Source: Neobacillus mesonae (lineage in GTDB: Bacteria; Bacillota; Bacilli; Paenibacillales; Paenibacillaceae). From it: 64,000 nucleotides of DNA. Numbering within the stretch: position 1 is the stretch's first letter; every line of letters starts with the position of its first letter. The notes beneath the pieces are model-generated. The model saw only the letters and a program-made list of their open reading frames with translations. It searched no databases and was not told the origin of the DNA. The position numbers and the translations under genes were made by a program. The stretch is from positions 1,674,001 to 1,738,000 of the forward strand of contig JAMBOW010000001.1 of the NCBI GenBank assembly GCA_023715865.1. The letters run 5' to 3'. Below, one piece after another: positions 26,285-33,791 of this stretch.

Positions 26285-26845
26285 ATGGAACGATTGTGGA
26301 CGGATTTCGCAAATAGTTTATGGCATGATTGGAAGGGGGAAGGAAGAAGCGAAGATCGTCTTTTTGCATCAAAATGGCAGCAACATTTTTTAGTTCAGCA
26401 TCAATATGCTGCTATGCCGGAACCAGACACAGAGGAACGAAAAAGGATGACTCTTTTACGGGACAAGCTGATCGAAACGGCATTTTCTCTAGCAGGGGGA
26501 AGCCCCCTGACAGCAGGAGAAGTGAAGTTCTACAATGAAACCATAAACGGTAGACCCGTATTTCCTCAATTTCACTTCAGCGATGATCGCTTGGAATTGA
26601 ATTACGTCCGAAACGTCCGTTGCTGGGATGACATATTAGCGGATGTTACCGTTGATTTTGCCAAAACGGTTATAACAGGCGATACTTCCCGAATCCGGAT
26701 ATGCAGCAATAATAACTGCCGGTGGATTTTTTACGACGATACAAAAAGCCGGCGTCAGCGCTACTGTGATGACAAGCTATGTGGAAATTTAATGAAGGTT
26801 CGGCGGTTTCGAGCAAAGAAAAAAGAGAAAACAACTGAGGAATAA
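26285..26845 (+). CDS. CGNR zinc-finger domain protein, putative regulator
   Basis: 186 residues. The C-terminal zinc finger reads CSNNNC, 16 residues, CDDKLCGN, then the basic MKVRRFRAKKK. This is the CGNR motif of putative stress-responsive transcriptional regulators with an N-terminal ABATE-type domain. The N-terminal 120 residues probably bind a small ligand. ATG follows GGAGGATGAACAAGC. It may bind the GTTACA boxes upstream of itself and of the divergent DinB gene. Confidence 0.87.
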   Translation: MERLWTDFANSLWHDWKGEGRSEDRLFASKWQQHFLVQHQYAAMPEPDTEERKRMTLLRDKLIETAFSLAGGSPLTAGEVKFYNETINGRPVFPQFHFSDDRLELNYVRNVRCWDDILADVTVDFAKTVITGDTSRIRICSNNNCRWIFYDDTKSRRQRYCDDKLCGNLMKVRRFRAKKKEKTTEE

Positions 26846-26913
26846 GAAAAAGGATCGTTTAAGAAAAAAGTCGTATGTGGAGCAAGCTTTTATATGCATA
26901 TGTATTTCTCTAT

Positions 26914-26948
26914 AAAAAAAAGAGGCGGTTTGGAATACCGCCTCTTTC
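26914..26948. terminator. Bidirectional terminator
   Basis: AGAGGCGGT and ACCGCCTCT form the stem, with an A run on one side and TTT on the other. It serves the convergent CGNR and GNAT genes. Confidence 0.88.
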
Positions 26949-26954
26949 TATGAT

Positions 26955-27488
26955 TTAAGTCTGCGTCAAACCATTCAATCTATTGAGATTGTTCCAGCCG
27001 TAAGCAACCTCTTTAAAATGGTCTCCTCCAATTTGAATATGTTCTTCGCCGCACGACATCCCTCCGCATTTCTCATAAAATGCCTTATAACGGTTATCCT
27101 CGAGTGCCCACAAAAACATCGAAGAATGGCCTTGATCCTGTAGAAAACGAACAAAGGATTGCAGCAAAAGCAGTCCAATGCCCTGTCTTTGAAACCGGTC
27201 CAGTATGTATATGGCATATAGCTCCCCATCAAATGGAAGACTTTCCGACCTGCTTGGTCCGCCGCTTACAAAGCCGACTATATCTTTATCATTCGTTTCC
27301 GCAACATATACCATCGATTGGTCATTTTGCGGACTCAGCTGTCTCTGCCAATTGATTTTTCTCTGTTCTACCGACAATCCCGCTAAAACCTCTTCCTTAA
27401 TGACTCCCTTATAGGTCGTTCTCCAGCTTTCCACATGCACTTTGGCGATTTGCTCAGCATCTTCTATCCTTGCTTGTCGGATGTACAT
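26955..27488 (-). CDS. GNAT family N-acetyltransferase
   Basis: 177-residue acetyl-CoA-dependent acyltransferase. The start IRQARIEDAEQIAKVHVESWRTTYKG and the acetyl-CoA loop RFQRQGIGLLLLQSFVRFL (motif A) are clear. The final strand carries GGDHFKEVAYGW. The substrate is unknown. GGAGGAATATAT precedes the ATG. Confidence 0.9.
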   Translation of the reverse strand: MYIRQARIEDAEQIAKVHVESWRTTYKGVIKEEVLAGLSVEQRKINWQRQLSPQNDQSMVYVAETNDKDIVGFVSGGPSRSESLPFDGELYAIYILDRFQRQGIGLLLLQSFVRFLQDQGHSSMFLWALEDNRYKAFYEKCGGMSCGEEHIQIGGDHFKEVAYGWNNLNRLNGLTQT

Positions 27489-27536
27489 ATATATTCCTCC
27501 TTAATAATAGGCTTCAGACAAGCCTCGTTCAGGAAC

Positions 27537-27564
27537 AAGGGTACTCGTTCCAACGAATACCCTT
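27537..27564 (-). terminator. Hairpin after the L,D-transpeptidase gene
   Basis: AAGGGT and ACCCTT close a stem with an inner CGTT/AACG pair, just past the stop codon on the minus strand. The T tract is weak. Confidence 0.6.
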
Positions 27565-27571
27565 CTAACAT

Positions 27572-27910
27572 TTAAGGCCGGATGGTCACTCTCGTTCCTA
27601 TCGGTACTCTGCTTTCAAGATCAAGCACATCCTGGTTATACATGCGGATACAGCCGTGGGAGACATTATGACCTATAGAAGACGGATTATTGGTTCCGTG
27701 AATTCCATAATGAGCTTTGGAAAGTCCCATCCAGAATACCCCAAAGGGCCCTCCCGGATTTGGCTGCTTGTTTACGATCGTAAATTCACCCACCGGGGTC
27801 TCGGTGACCATCGCTCCCAGAGCAACAGGATAAGCTCGAACAACGACGTCATTGTCCAGCAGGTACAGCTGATGATCGGACAGATCCACAATGATTCGGT
27901 AATTTGGCAT
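27572..27910 (-). CDS. L,D-transpeptidase (YkuD domain)
   Basis: 112-residue minimal YkuD domain with [10 protein letters not shown] and the active-site motif SHGCIRM (Cys nucleophile). It makes or modifies peptidoglycan cross-links, probably in spore or stationary-phase wall. There is no signal peptide and no LysM domain, unlike many relatives, so how it reaches the wall is unclear. B. subtilis also has small members of this kind. The second Met codon is chosen because AGGAGG lies seven bases before it. Confidence 0.9.
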   Translation of the reverse strand: MPNYRIIVDLSDHQLYLLDNDVVVRAYPVALGAMVTETPVGEFTIVNKQPNPGGPFGVFWMGLSKAHYGIHGTNNPSSIGHNVSHGCIRMYNQDVLDLESRVPIGTRVTIRP

Positions 27911-27961
27911 ACGCATTCCTCCTGTTGCATCCTATGCATATCCATGTGGCAAAGCGAAGCT

Positions 27962-29083
27962 TTAATCCTCCATTTCTCTTCGCCATCCGCCCTTTTTATC
28001 CCGTTTTGCGGCACTCTTAACGTTCCGTTTGTTTTTTTTAGCTGCAAATGCCTCTTTCTTCATTTGAAATTTAATTTCACGCAGCATCTTGTGATAATTA
28101 CCAAGGCGCTTCGCATCCAATTCTCCAGATTGCACTGCATTAACAACTGCGCAGCCCTGTTCCTTCTGATGCTGGCAATCAACAAAGCGGCATTGCTGCG
28201 CGATCTGTTCAATATCCTCGAATGTTCGGGAAACACCCTCTCCGTCATCCCATATAGACAAGGTCCGCATACCCGGCGTATCTATCAATATGCCTCCCTC
28301 TGGAAGCATAAACATTTCTCGATGTGTTGTTGTATGTCTGCCCCTGCTGTCATCCTCTCTGACTGCTTGCGTCAGCTGGCTGCTTGCACCTGTCAGCCAG
28401 TTAATCATGGTCGATTTGCCGCTGCCCGACGAACCGGCAAGGGCAACGGTTTTTCCGGGACCTGTATATACTTCAAGGGCAGCCTTTCCGATGTCGTTCT
28501 GTGCGGATACCGGAATAACAGGTACGCCTGGGGCAATGGCTTCCGTTTCATTCAGATAAGGCGAAATATCCTTGCAAAGATCACTTTTGCTAAGCACGAT
28601 GACGGGATTAACTCCACTGTTCCAGGCCAGAATGAGATACCGCTCCAACCGCCTTATATTGTAATCTCCGTTCAACGCACATACGATGAACAGAGTATCT
28701 ACATTCGCTGCTATAATTTGTTCCTTCGTTTCAAAGCCAGCCGCCTGTCTGGAAATGATACTGCTTCTTTCCAGCACACCATGTATAAGAGCATCATCGT
28801 ATTCGCCGTATGACTTCACGACAACCCAATCGCCTACACCCGGTTTCCTTCCCTCGCTGAAGGAAAGTCTTGCTTTACCGGACAGGCTTCCAAAGCTGTT
28901 CCCGCGGGCTGTTTTCAGGCCATATTTTTGTCCGTAATCCGCCACTATCCGTGCAGGCTCGAAATGAGGCTCAGCTTGAATTTCCTCATGAGCGTATGTG
29001 CTCATCATTTTGTCCCATTTCGTATCCCATATTTCGGACCAGCCGAATTTATTTAACTCTGAACATTTTAAAATATCTTTCAA
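27962..29083 (-). CDS. rsgA: Ribosome small-subunit-dependent GTPase A (RsgA) paralogue
   Basis: 373-residue circularly permuted GTPase. An N-terminal extension of about 45 residues precedes the OB domain. Then come the G4 motif SKSD (about 167), G1 GSSGSGKST (about 217-225), switch region GRHTTTH, and the zinc knuckle CRFVDCQHQKEQGC (about 305-318). RsgA assists late 30S assembly. The length exceeds canonical RsgA (about 300), and it is not beside prkC/prpC, so it is probably the second paralogue found in many Bacillota. TTG at 29083 is the likely start because GGAGG lies seven bases upstream. Confidence 0.9.
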   Translation of the reverse strand: MKDILKCSELNKFGWSEIWDTKWDKMMSTYAHEEIQAEPHFEPARIVADYGQKYGLKTARGNSFGSLSGKARLSFSEGRKPGVGDWVVVKSYGEYDDALIHGVLERSSIISRQAAGFETKEQIIAANVDTLFIVCALNGDYNIRRLERYLILAWNSGVNPVIVLSKSDLCKDISPYLNETEAIAPGVPVIPVSAQNDIGKAALEVYTGPGKTVALAGSSGSGKSTMINWLTGASSQLTQAVREDDSRGRHTTTHREMFMLPEGGILIDTPGMRTLSIWDDGEGVSRTFEDIEQIAQQCRFVDCQHQKEQGCAVVNAVQSGELDAKRLGNYHKMLREIKFQMKKEAFAAKKNKRNVKSAAKRDKKGGWRREMED

Positions 29084-29140
29084 ACGCTCTACCTCCAAAA
29101 TTTTTATATCTTGTTTGCGCTAAAGTCTCCCGAAACAAAC

Positions 29141-29173
29141 AACAAGCCGCAGAGTATATCCCTGCGGCTTGTT
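29141..29173 (-). terminator. Perfect 12-bp hairpin upstream of the rsgA-like gene
   Basis: AACAAGCCGCAG and CTGCGGCTTGTT with a nine-base loop. It is followed on the minus strand by GTTTGTTTC rather than a pure T run. It is either a second terminator for the upstream unit or a leader structure of rsgA. Confidence 0.55.
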
Positions 29174-29236
29174 CTCATTACGATCTCACGAACCAATCTC
29201 ATCTATAAAAAGAAGATTATTGTTGGTCGTGAAAGC

Positions 29237-29277
29237 AAAAAAAACATCCGCATAGGATACACTCCCATACGGATGCT
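29237..29277 (-). terminator. Terminator downstream of the 25-codon micro-ORF
   Basis: CATCCG and CGGATG close a stem of about nine pairs. On the minus strand eight T residues follow. Confidence 0.8.
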
Positions 29278-29295
29278 TCAACACTTCAATAAATC

Positions 29296-29324
29296 GTTTA
29301 TTTTTCTACTTAAGAAAAATAAAC
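29296..29324. repeat. Perfect 11-bp inverted repeat
   Basis: GTTTATTTTTC (29296-29306) and GAAAAATAAAC (29314-29324) are separated by seven bases, directly after the stop codon of the micro-ORF. Confidence 0.8.
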
Positions 29325-29327
29325 AGA

Positions 29328-29405
29328 CTATTTCCATGACCGTTGTCCGTTCGGGAGACGATAAATACAAGCAACTACCTTCACATTCATCATTAGGTTA
29401 CTCAT
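29328..29405 (-). CDS. Putative micro-ORF (25 aa)
   Basis: A 25-codon frame starting MSNLMMNVKVVACIY and ending in RSWK. AAGGAGG lies eight bases before the ATG, as good as any site in the window. It is followed by an 11-bp inverted repeat and a terminator. It lies just after the ArsR-type gene on the same strand. It may be a real small peptide or a regulatory leader. No family is recognised. Confidence 0.45.
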   Translation of the reverse strand: MSNLMMNVKVVACIYRLPNGQRSWK

Positions 29406-29471
29406 AGTTATCGCCTCCTTCATCATTTTTCCATATCTTACTGGATAACACATTTCGAAGTCAACCTTTAA

Positions 29472-30068
29472 TTATTTTACGTTCTCCCACTTCGTCCACA
29501 TTTCTGTTGGATTAAGCTCGTATACATTATCCTCACGATACATAAAATCATGCATGATAAATTCTCTTCTGAGCGTGGCAAAATCCTCATGATATTGTTT
29601 AATAAATTCGTTTATTTCCCTCTCTTGGTACTTCCGCCCCTTCTCAAGCTGCTCCGCCATGTATTCAAGAACAATTAATTTCTTTTTATATTGAGCTGGA
29701 ATCGATCTCAACTTTCCGTCCTTCGTAAAGAAATTTTTCATTACAGAATCCTTCAGCTTCTGAATAGAATTTGTCGTTTCCATCATTATGCTCTCCTCCT
29801 TGAATATGAAATCAAGTGACGCTTCTGCATGCTGTTTGATTAAATATGGATACAATGCAAAATAGATCGTATTCTTATCCCTGCGCTCTTTAATCAGCCC
29901 TGCTTCTCTCAGCTTAGAAGCATGATGGGTAACTGTAGGTTGAGATAGGTTTAATTTATCCGCCAGCATTTGTCCGTTCATTTCTCCATGTGCGAGCAAC
30001 AGCAGTATCCGCATTCGATTGGGATCAGCGAGTGCTTTATGGTAGTTCACTATTTTATCGAGCTGCAC
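29472..30068 (-). CDS. ArsR-type regulator with DUF2087-like C-terminal domain
   Basis: 198 residues. The N-terminal winged helix (KALADPNRMRILLLLAHGEMNGQMLADKLNLSQPTVTHHASKLREAGLIKERR) is a typical ArsR/HTH_20 domain without the metal-binding Cys pair. The C-terminal 80 residues (FFTKDGKLRSIPAQYKKKLIVLEYMAEQLEKGRKYQEREINEFIKQYHEDFATLRREFI) match DUF2087. Start is GTG behind ACGGAGG. It is divergent from ypdA across about 200 bases and may regulate it or itself. The effector is unknown. Confidence 0.88.
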   Translation of the reverse strand: MQLDKIVNYHKALADPNRMRILLLLAHGEMNGQMLADKLNLSQPTVTHHASKLREAGLIKERRDKNTIYFALYPYLIKQHAEASLDFIFKEESIMMETTNSIQKLKDSVMKNFFTKDGKLRSIPAQYKKKLIVLEYMAEQLEKGRKYQEREINEFIKQYHEDFATLRREFIMHDFMYREDNVYELNPTEMWTKWENVK

Positions 30069-30265
30069 GTTTATACCTCCGTAAGTATTAATAGTCGCTT
30101 TTCTGTTTTGATATTTGTCTAATTAGATAATATTGTTATTCTCTATGATTGTCAACCTGACAAAAGCCTTGGAAGCTCGTATTACTGGTATTCAGCAACA
30201 GAATACGTTACGATATAATTTATTTAAAGGAATGACTGGAGCTTAGAAGGAGATGAACACATAAC

Positions 30266-31255
30266 ATGATGAAAGATGTCATCATCATTGGCGGAGGACC
30301 TTGCGGATTATCTGCCGCCATCGAATGCCGTAAACAGGGATTATCCTCTGTTATTATCGAAAAATATAATGTGGTGCAATCCATCTTTTTGTACCCGACG
30401 AATATGCAGTTTTTTAGTACTGCGGAGCTGCTCGAAATCGGAGATGTACCTTTCAGCACGCCGAATGACAAGCCTTTTCGATATGAAGCTTTAGCTTACT
30501 ACCGCAAAGTAGCTGCACATTATAGTCTCGATATCTCACTCTATGAGGAAGCTTATGAGATTAAGCCGCTTCAAGAAGGTTTTCGCGTAAGCAGCAAGAA
30601 CCGTAAAGGTGAGACTGTACATTATGAAGGGCGTAATGTCGTCGTCGCTACGGGGTATTTTGACCATCCCAACTATTTAGGAATTCCAGGGGAAGATCTG
30701 GATAAAGTAACACACTATTTTCGAGAAGCACACCCTTATACCAACACAAAAGTTACGATTATTGGCGGCAGCAATTCAGCAGTGGATGCAGCGATGGAAC
30801 TGGCAAGGGTCGATGCTGAAATTGATATGGTCTATCGCGGTCACAGCATATCAGAACACATTAAACCTTGGGTACGTCCTCTGTTTGAAGGATTGGTATC
30901 CAAGGGTAAAATAAAATTACACCTCGGATCGAGAGTGACTGAGATTCTAGAGGATCATGTCATTGTCACTCCTAATGAAGGGGTGGCTTTTGAGCTGCCT
31001 AACGACTTTGTGTTAGCCATGACAGGTTTCAGGCCAGACCGCAAACTCCTTACTTCCGTTGGAGTCACTATGTCTGATGATTTGGATAAACCACTGTATA
31101 ATTTGGAAACAATGGAGAGTAGTGTTCCCGGCATCTATGTGGCAGGCGTCATTGCTTCAGGCCGAAATGCCAATGAAGTATTTATCGAATCAGGAAGGTG
31201 GCACGGCAGACTCATTGCCGAAGATATTAAAGGAAAACTTGCCCCAAAGGCGTAG
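30266..31255 (+). CDS. ypdA: YpdA-family bacillithiol disulfide reductase
   Basis: 329-residue NADPH-dependent flavoprotein. FAD-binding GGGPCG (9-14) includes the Cys next to the glycine motif that corresponds to the active Cys of YpdA. The NADPH site is [15 protein letters not shown] (about 163-177), and the C-terminal FAD loop is [23 protein letters not shown]. It recycles oxidised bacillithiol and so implies that the host makes bacillithiol. AAGGAG lies upstream of two adjacent Met codons. The next gene begins 13 bases after its stop. Confidence 0.92.
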   Translation: MMKDVIIIGGGPCGLSAAIECRKQGLSSVIIEKYNVVQSIFLYPTNMQFFSTAELLEIGDVPFSTPNDKPFRYEALAYYRKVAAHYSLDISLYEEAYEIKPLQEGFRVSSKNRKGETVHYEGRNVVVATGYFDHPNYLGIPGEDLDKVTHYFREAHPYTNTKVTIIGGSNSAVDAAMELARVDAEIDMVYRGHSISEHIKPWVRPLFEGLVSKGKIKLHLGSRVTEILEDHVIVTPNEGVAFELPNDFVLAMTGFRPDRKLLTSVGVTMSDDLDKPLYNLETMESSVPGIYVAGVIASGRNANEVFIESGRWHGRLIAEDIKGKLAPKA

Positions 31256-31268
31256 GGAGATGAAAAAG

Positions 31269-31712
31269 ATGGATGTAACTTCCCTTCTTCTTCTTGCATT
31301 TGCAGCTCTTGGCATCATCAGTAATAATACGCCTATTGCGATTGCTGTTGTCGTATTGCTGCTTATCCGAATTACGGGATTTCAGCAGGCTTTTCCATGG
31401 CTTGAGAAATACGGATTAACCATAGGAATTATCATACTGACCATCGGGGTCATGACACCTTTGGCCAGCGGCAAAATCAGTTTAGATACCCTGCTCTCCT
31501 CATTTATGAACTGGAAATCACTCGCTGCCATAGGAATAGGCATGCTTGTCGCATATCTTGGCGGGCGCGGTGCAGCTCTTATGAGCGGACATCCTACAGT
31601 TGTTGCTGGACTGCTTATTGGCACGGTGCTTGGTGTTGCCTTGTTCAAAGGAGTACCTGTAGGCCCGCTGATCGCAGCCGGTATCCTCTCTCTATTAATT
31701 GGAAAGTCTTGA
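31269..31712 (+). CDS. DUF441 (UPF0756) family membrane protein
   Basis: 147-residue hydrophobic protein with four to five membrane helices. The pattern [32 protein letters not shown] and [12 protein letters not shown] ... [28 protein letters not shown] is that of the UPF0756/YtwI family. The function is unknown. The Met at 31269 is chosen because AGGGAG lies nine bases before it. The ATG at 31260 directly abuts that site. It is probably co-transcribed with ypdA. Confidence 0.88.
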   Translation: MDVTSLLLLAFAALGIISNNTPIAIAVVVLLLIRITGFQQAFPWLEKYGLTIGIIILTIGVMTPLASGKISLDTLLSSFMNWKSLAAIGIGMLVAYLGGRGAALMSGHPTVVAGLLIGTVLGVALFKGVPVGPLIAAGILSLLIGKS

Positions 31713-31719
31713 GTAATGA

Positions 31720-31758
31720 AGGGTCGTTCATTTCTTTCATGAGATGAACGATCTTTTT
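31720..31758 (+). terminator. Terminator after the DUF441 gene
   Basis: TCGTTCAT (31722-31729) pairs with ATGAACGA (31742-31749), followed by a T run. Confidence 0.85.
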
Positions 31759-31882
31759 TTATTGAAACGAAAACGGCGTTCTTATTAAGCATAAGCAGAT
31801 GCTGTTTCGCTCCAATGAAGTATGATATACTCTTATCAATTGTCTAAAAGCAAAATACATAACTGCAGCAGGAGGATAAACC

Positions 31883-32401
31883 ATGCCACGACAACTGGTT
31901 ACCGAAGCCGTGATGGTCGCAATTTATGGTCAGTTGCTGGCGCCTTCAGCGCCTGTAGAATACTTAGTACCCTACACCACAGTTTTAGAGCTGTATGAGC
32001 TGCAATCAAGTCCCGAGCCTCTAATGGAACTAGCTGAGGAAGACCAGCATGTAAAGAAGAAAATCGGAGAACTTATTACTTATTTTGAGGAACCTTTCAA
32101 TAAGAAGAAGATTAGCAAGGCACTACAAACGCCATGGGCAAAGAGCTCTTCCATTCTGCTCGACGATAAAGTATCGATCAGTATCATAGGTGCAATGGAT
32201 ACTGCACAATATGGAGATTTCTTTGACCCCATTGAGACCGAGCTGCTGCTTACCGCACAGCGCTTTAACCTTCCTCTGCTTACCGATCAGGCGGAGTGGA
32301 TTGGCAGGATTATCGAAGCCAGCGTTCCTGTACAAGTGTACGATATTGAAGATTTTGAGTATGCTTTGGAAAACGATGATTTTTCAACAGATCCAACTTG
32401 A
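31883..32401 (+). CDS. Hypothetical protein with PIN-like features
   Basis: 172-residue acidic soluble protein. I do not know the family. The segment PIETELLLTAQRFNLPLLTDQAEWIGRIIEASVPVQVYDIEDFEYAL resembles the C-terminal half of a PIN-type nuclease fold (an acidic residue after a hydrophobic helix, then LPLLTDQ). The N-terminal half lacks an obvious first catalytic Asp. No antitoxin-like gene is adjacent. GCAGGAGG lies ten bases before the ATG, and it has its own terminator. Confidence 0.6.
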   Translation: MPRQLVTEAVMVAIYGQLLAPSAPVEYLVPYTTVLELYELQSSPEPLMELAEEDQHVKKKIGELITYFEEPFNKKKISKALQTPWAKSSSILLDDKVSISIIGAMDTAQYGDFFDPIETELLLTAQRFNLPLLTDQAEWIGRIIEASVPVQVYDIEDFEYALENDDFSTDPT

Positions 32402-32436
32402 GCAAGACGCTTCTAAATCAACTAAGTCATTCCAAA

Positions 32437-32463
32437 AAGAGCCGCATCATCATGCGGCTCTTC
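32437..32463. terminator. Bidirectional terminator
   Basis: AAGAGCCGCAT, four bases, ATGCGGCTCTT. It serves the PIN-like gene and the convergent NUDIX gene. Confidence 0.88.
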
Positions 32464-32473
32464 TTCGTGCATT

Positions 32474-32935
32474 TTAAGTGACTTCATTTCGATTCAAATA
32501 ATGGGATAACACCACATTCGTAATTGGAGAAAGTTCTGGAATTTTATCCGGCGCAAAAAATCGCAGCGGTCCATCCCGCAATAAACTATAATCCAATTCA
32601 GAATACAGCATGCCCTGGGCTCTATAGAGACCAATCACGTAAAATTCTTTATCACCAGAAGGGAATTCGCGTTTGAGGTCCGGTCCTGAGAACAGCCGTT
32701 CAAACTTCATCTCAGGAGCCGTAAGTCCTGTTTCCTCCCAAAGCTCGCGGTAGGCTGTATCCTCAAGTATTTCTCCAGGCTTCATGGTTCCGAGAGGAAT
32801 ATACCAAAGACCATCGTCAGCACGTTCTTGCAGCAGAATATGGCCTTGATCGTTAATGACGGCTACTGCCGCCTTTACAATAATCAATGACTTGTTCATA
32901 ACATATTGACCTATATCTTCTTTGGCAGAAGCCAC
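32474..32935 (-). CDS. NUDIX hydrolase
   Basis: 153-residue pyrophosphohydrolase with a complete Nudix box, GTMKPGEILEDTAYRELWEETGL. It cleaves a nucleoside-diphosphate-linked compound that cannot be named from sequence. The GTG at 32935 is preferred because GGGAGG lies upstream. An ATG 12 codons later is possible. Confidence 0.88.
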   Translation of the reverse strand: MASAKEDIGQYVMNKSLIIVKAAVAVINDQGHILLQERADDGLWYIPLGTMKPGEILEDTAYRELWEETGLTAPEMKFERLFSGPDLKREFPSGDKEFYVIGLYRAQGMLYSELDYSLLRDGPLRFFAPDKIPELSPITNVVLSHYLNRNEVT

Positions 32936-32992
32936 CGCCTTCCCTCCTTCCTAATCGTAAAAACGGGAAAAAGCTGATTCTCTCACTTTTTA

Positions 32993-33286
32993 TTATTCAG
33001 TTTCATAACGGTATATGATATCGTCTTCTGCTTCAATATAACTCACATCCAAACGATGTCCTTTCAAATACCAATGATCGTGTTCCTCCATAAAAAATAA
33101 AATACCGGATACTTCTGTACTTTCCACCGGATATTCCGGCTGTTCAACTGAAATACCGAGTGAGAAGCCCGGATGAAGTCCGCCGCCTGAACTGTAGCGG
33201 GCAAAGAAACGAATGGCGTCTCCTTCGGTTACCCCCAGCTCTTTTTTGTACCAATTAGCGGCTGATTCCGTTACATGAATGCTCAT
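32993..33286 (-). CDS. HesB/IscA-like protein (YneR-type) without cysteines
   Basis: 97-residue HesB-like fold protein (IHVTESAANWYKKELGVTEGDAIRFFARYSSGGGLHPGFSLGIS). Unlike IscA it has no Cys, so it cannot hold an iron-sulfur cluster in the usual way. This is characteristic of the HesB/YadR/YfhF branch in Bacillota, whose role is unknown. Confidence 0.87.
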   Translation of the reverse strand: MSIHVTESAANWYKKELGVTEGDAIRFFARYSSGGGLHPGFSLGISVEQPEYPVESTEVSGILFFMEEHDHWYLKGHRLDVSYIEAEDDIIYRYETE

Positions 33287-33417
33287 TGTTAAAAGTCAAC
33301 TCCCCAACGTTTTGTGTCTATATTATCATATCGTTCCTATGCCTGTTTTACAAATGACATCTCTGTATCCAATGCTGTCAGATCTTGATTTTGAAACATC
33401 ATAATTGTGAAAATAGT
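33287..33417. other. Intergenic region
   Basis: Region before the attenuator promoter. I see no gene or strong structure in it. Confidence 0.4.
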
Positions 33418-33446
33418 TTGACAGATAATTAGACCGGTGGTAATAT
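33418..33446 (+). promoter_or_regulatory. SigA promoter of the exporter leader
   Basis: Perfect TTGACA (33418-33423), a 17-base spacer and TAATAT (33441-33446). Transcription should begin near 33453, about 340 bases before the ABC gene. Confidence 0.8.
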
Positions 33447-33502
33447 GCTTTCATACGATTCCTAATGTTGAATTAAATTCCAATTAGAAAGGGTGAATCC
33501 GA

Positions 33503-33577
33503 ATGATTAATTTGAATGATCATAACATGATGCTTAGACAACTTCATACGGAGCAGCCTGGCAAGGATTGGAGCTAA
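33503..33577 (+). CDS. Leader peptide of the ABC exporter operon (24 aa)
   Basis: 24-codon frame starting MINLNDHNMMLRQLH and ending in GKDWS, with AAAGGGTGA about eight bases before the ATG. It lies between the promoter and a terminator, in the position of bmrB before B. subtilis bmrCD. The bases TTCATACG (33543-33550) inside it are complementary to a segment just before the terminator. A regulatory rather than a functional peptide is the natural reading. Confidence 0.6.
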   Translation: MINLNDHNMMLRQLHTEQPGKDWS

Positions 33578-33657
33578 CTTACGACATTTTGACACACTCA
33601 TTTGCTCTTCTTACATGAATCCAACCGCAGTTCTGCTCACGCATGTGACCTTTGCTG

Positions 33658-33715
33658 CGTATGAACCTGATCAACTATAAGGCATACCGTTTGCGAAAGC
33701 GGTGTGCCTTTTTTT
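33658..33715 (+). promoter_or_regulatory. Transcription attenuator with terminator hairpin
   Basis: AAGGCATACCG (33679-33689) and CGGTGTGCCTT (33700-33710) make an 11-bp terminator stem with one G-U pair, followed by seven T. GTATG (33659-33663) can pair instead with CATAC (33683-33687) of the terminator arm, and CGTATGAA (33658-33665) can pair with TTCATACG in the leader ORF. This gives mutually exclusive structures. Confidence 0.75.
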
Positions 33716-33791
33716 GTCGCTTCACCTCGGACATTTCAGTGTTAGAAGAAGAATCGTGACATGAATTCAAACCAGAAAGGAAGGGATTTAC

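Noticed and set aside
27656-28813. 385-codon plus-strand open frame
   Set aside because: It lies antisense to the L,D-transpeptidase and RsgA genes, has no ribosome binding site, and its product is Cys/Ser-rich without any known motif.
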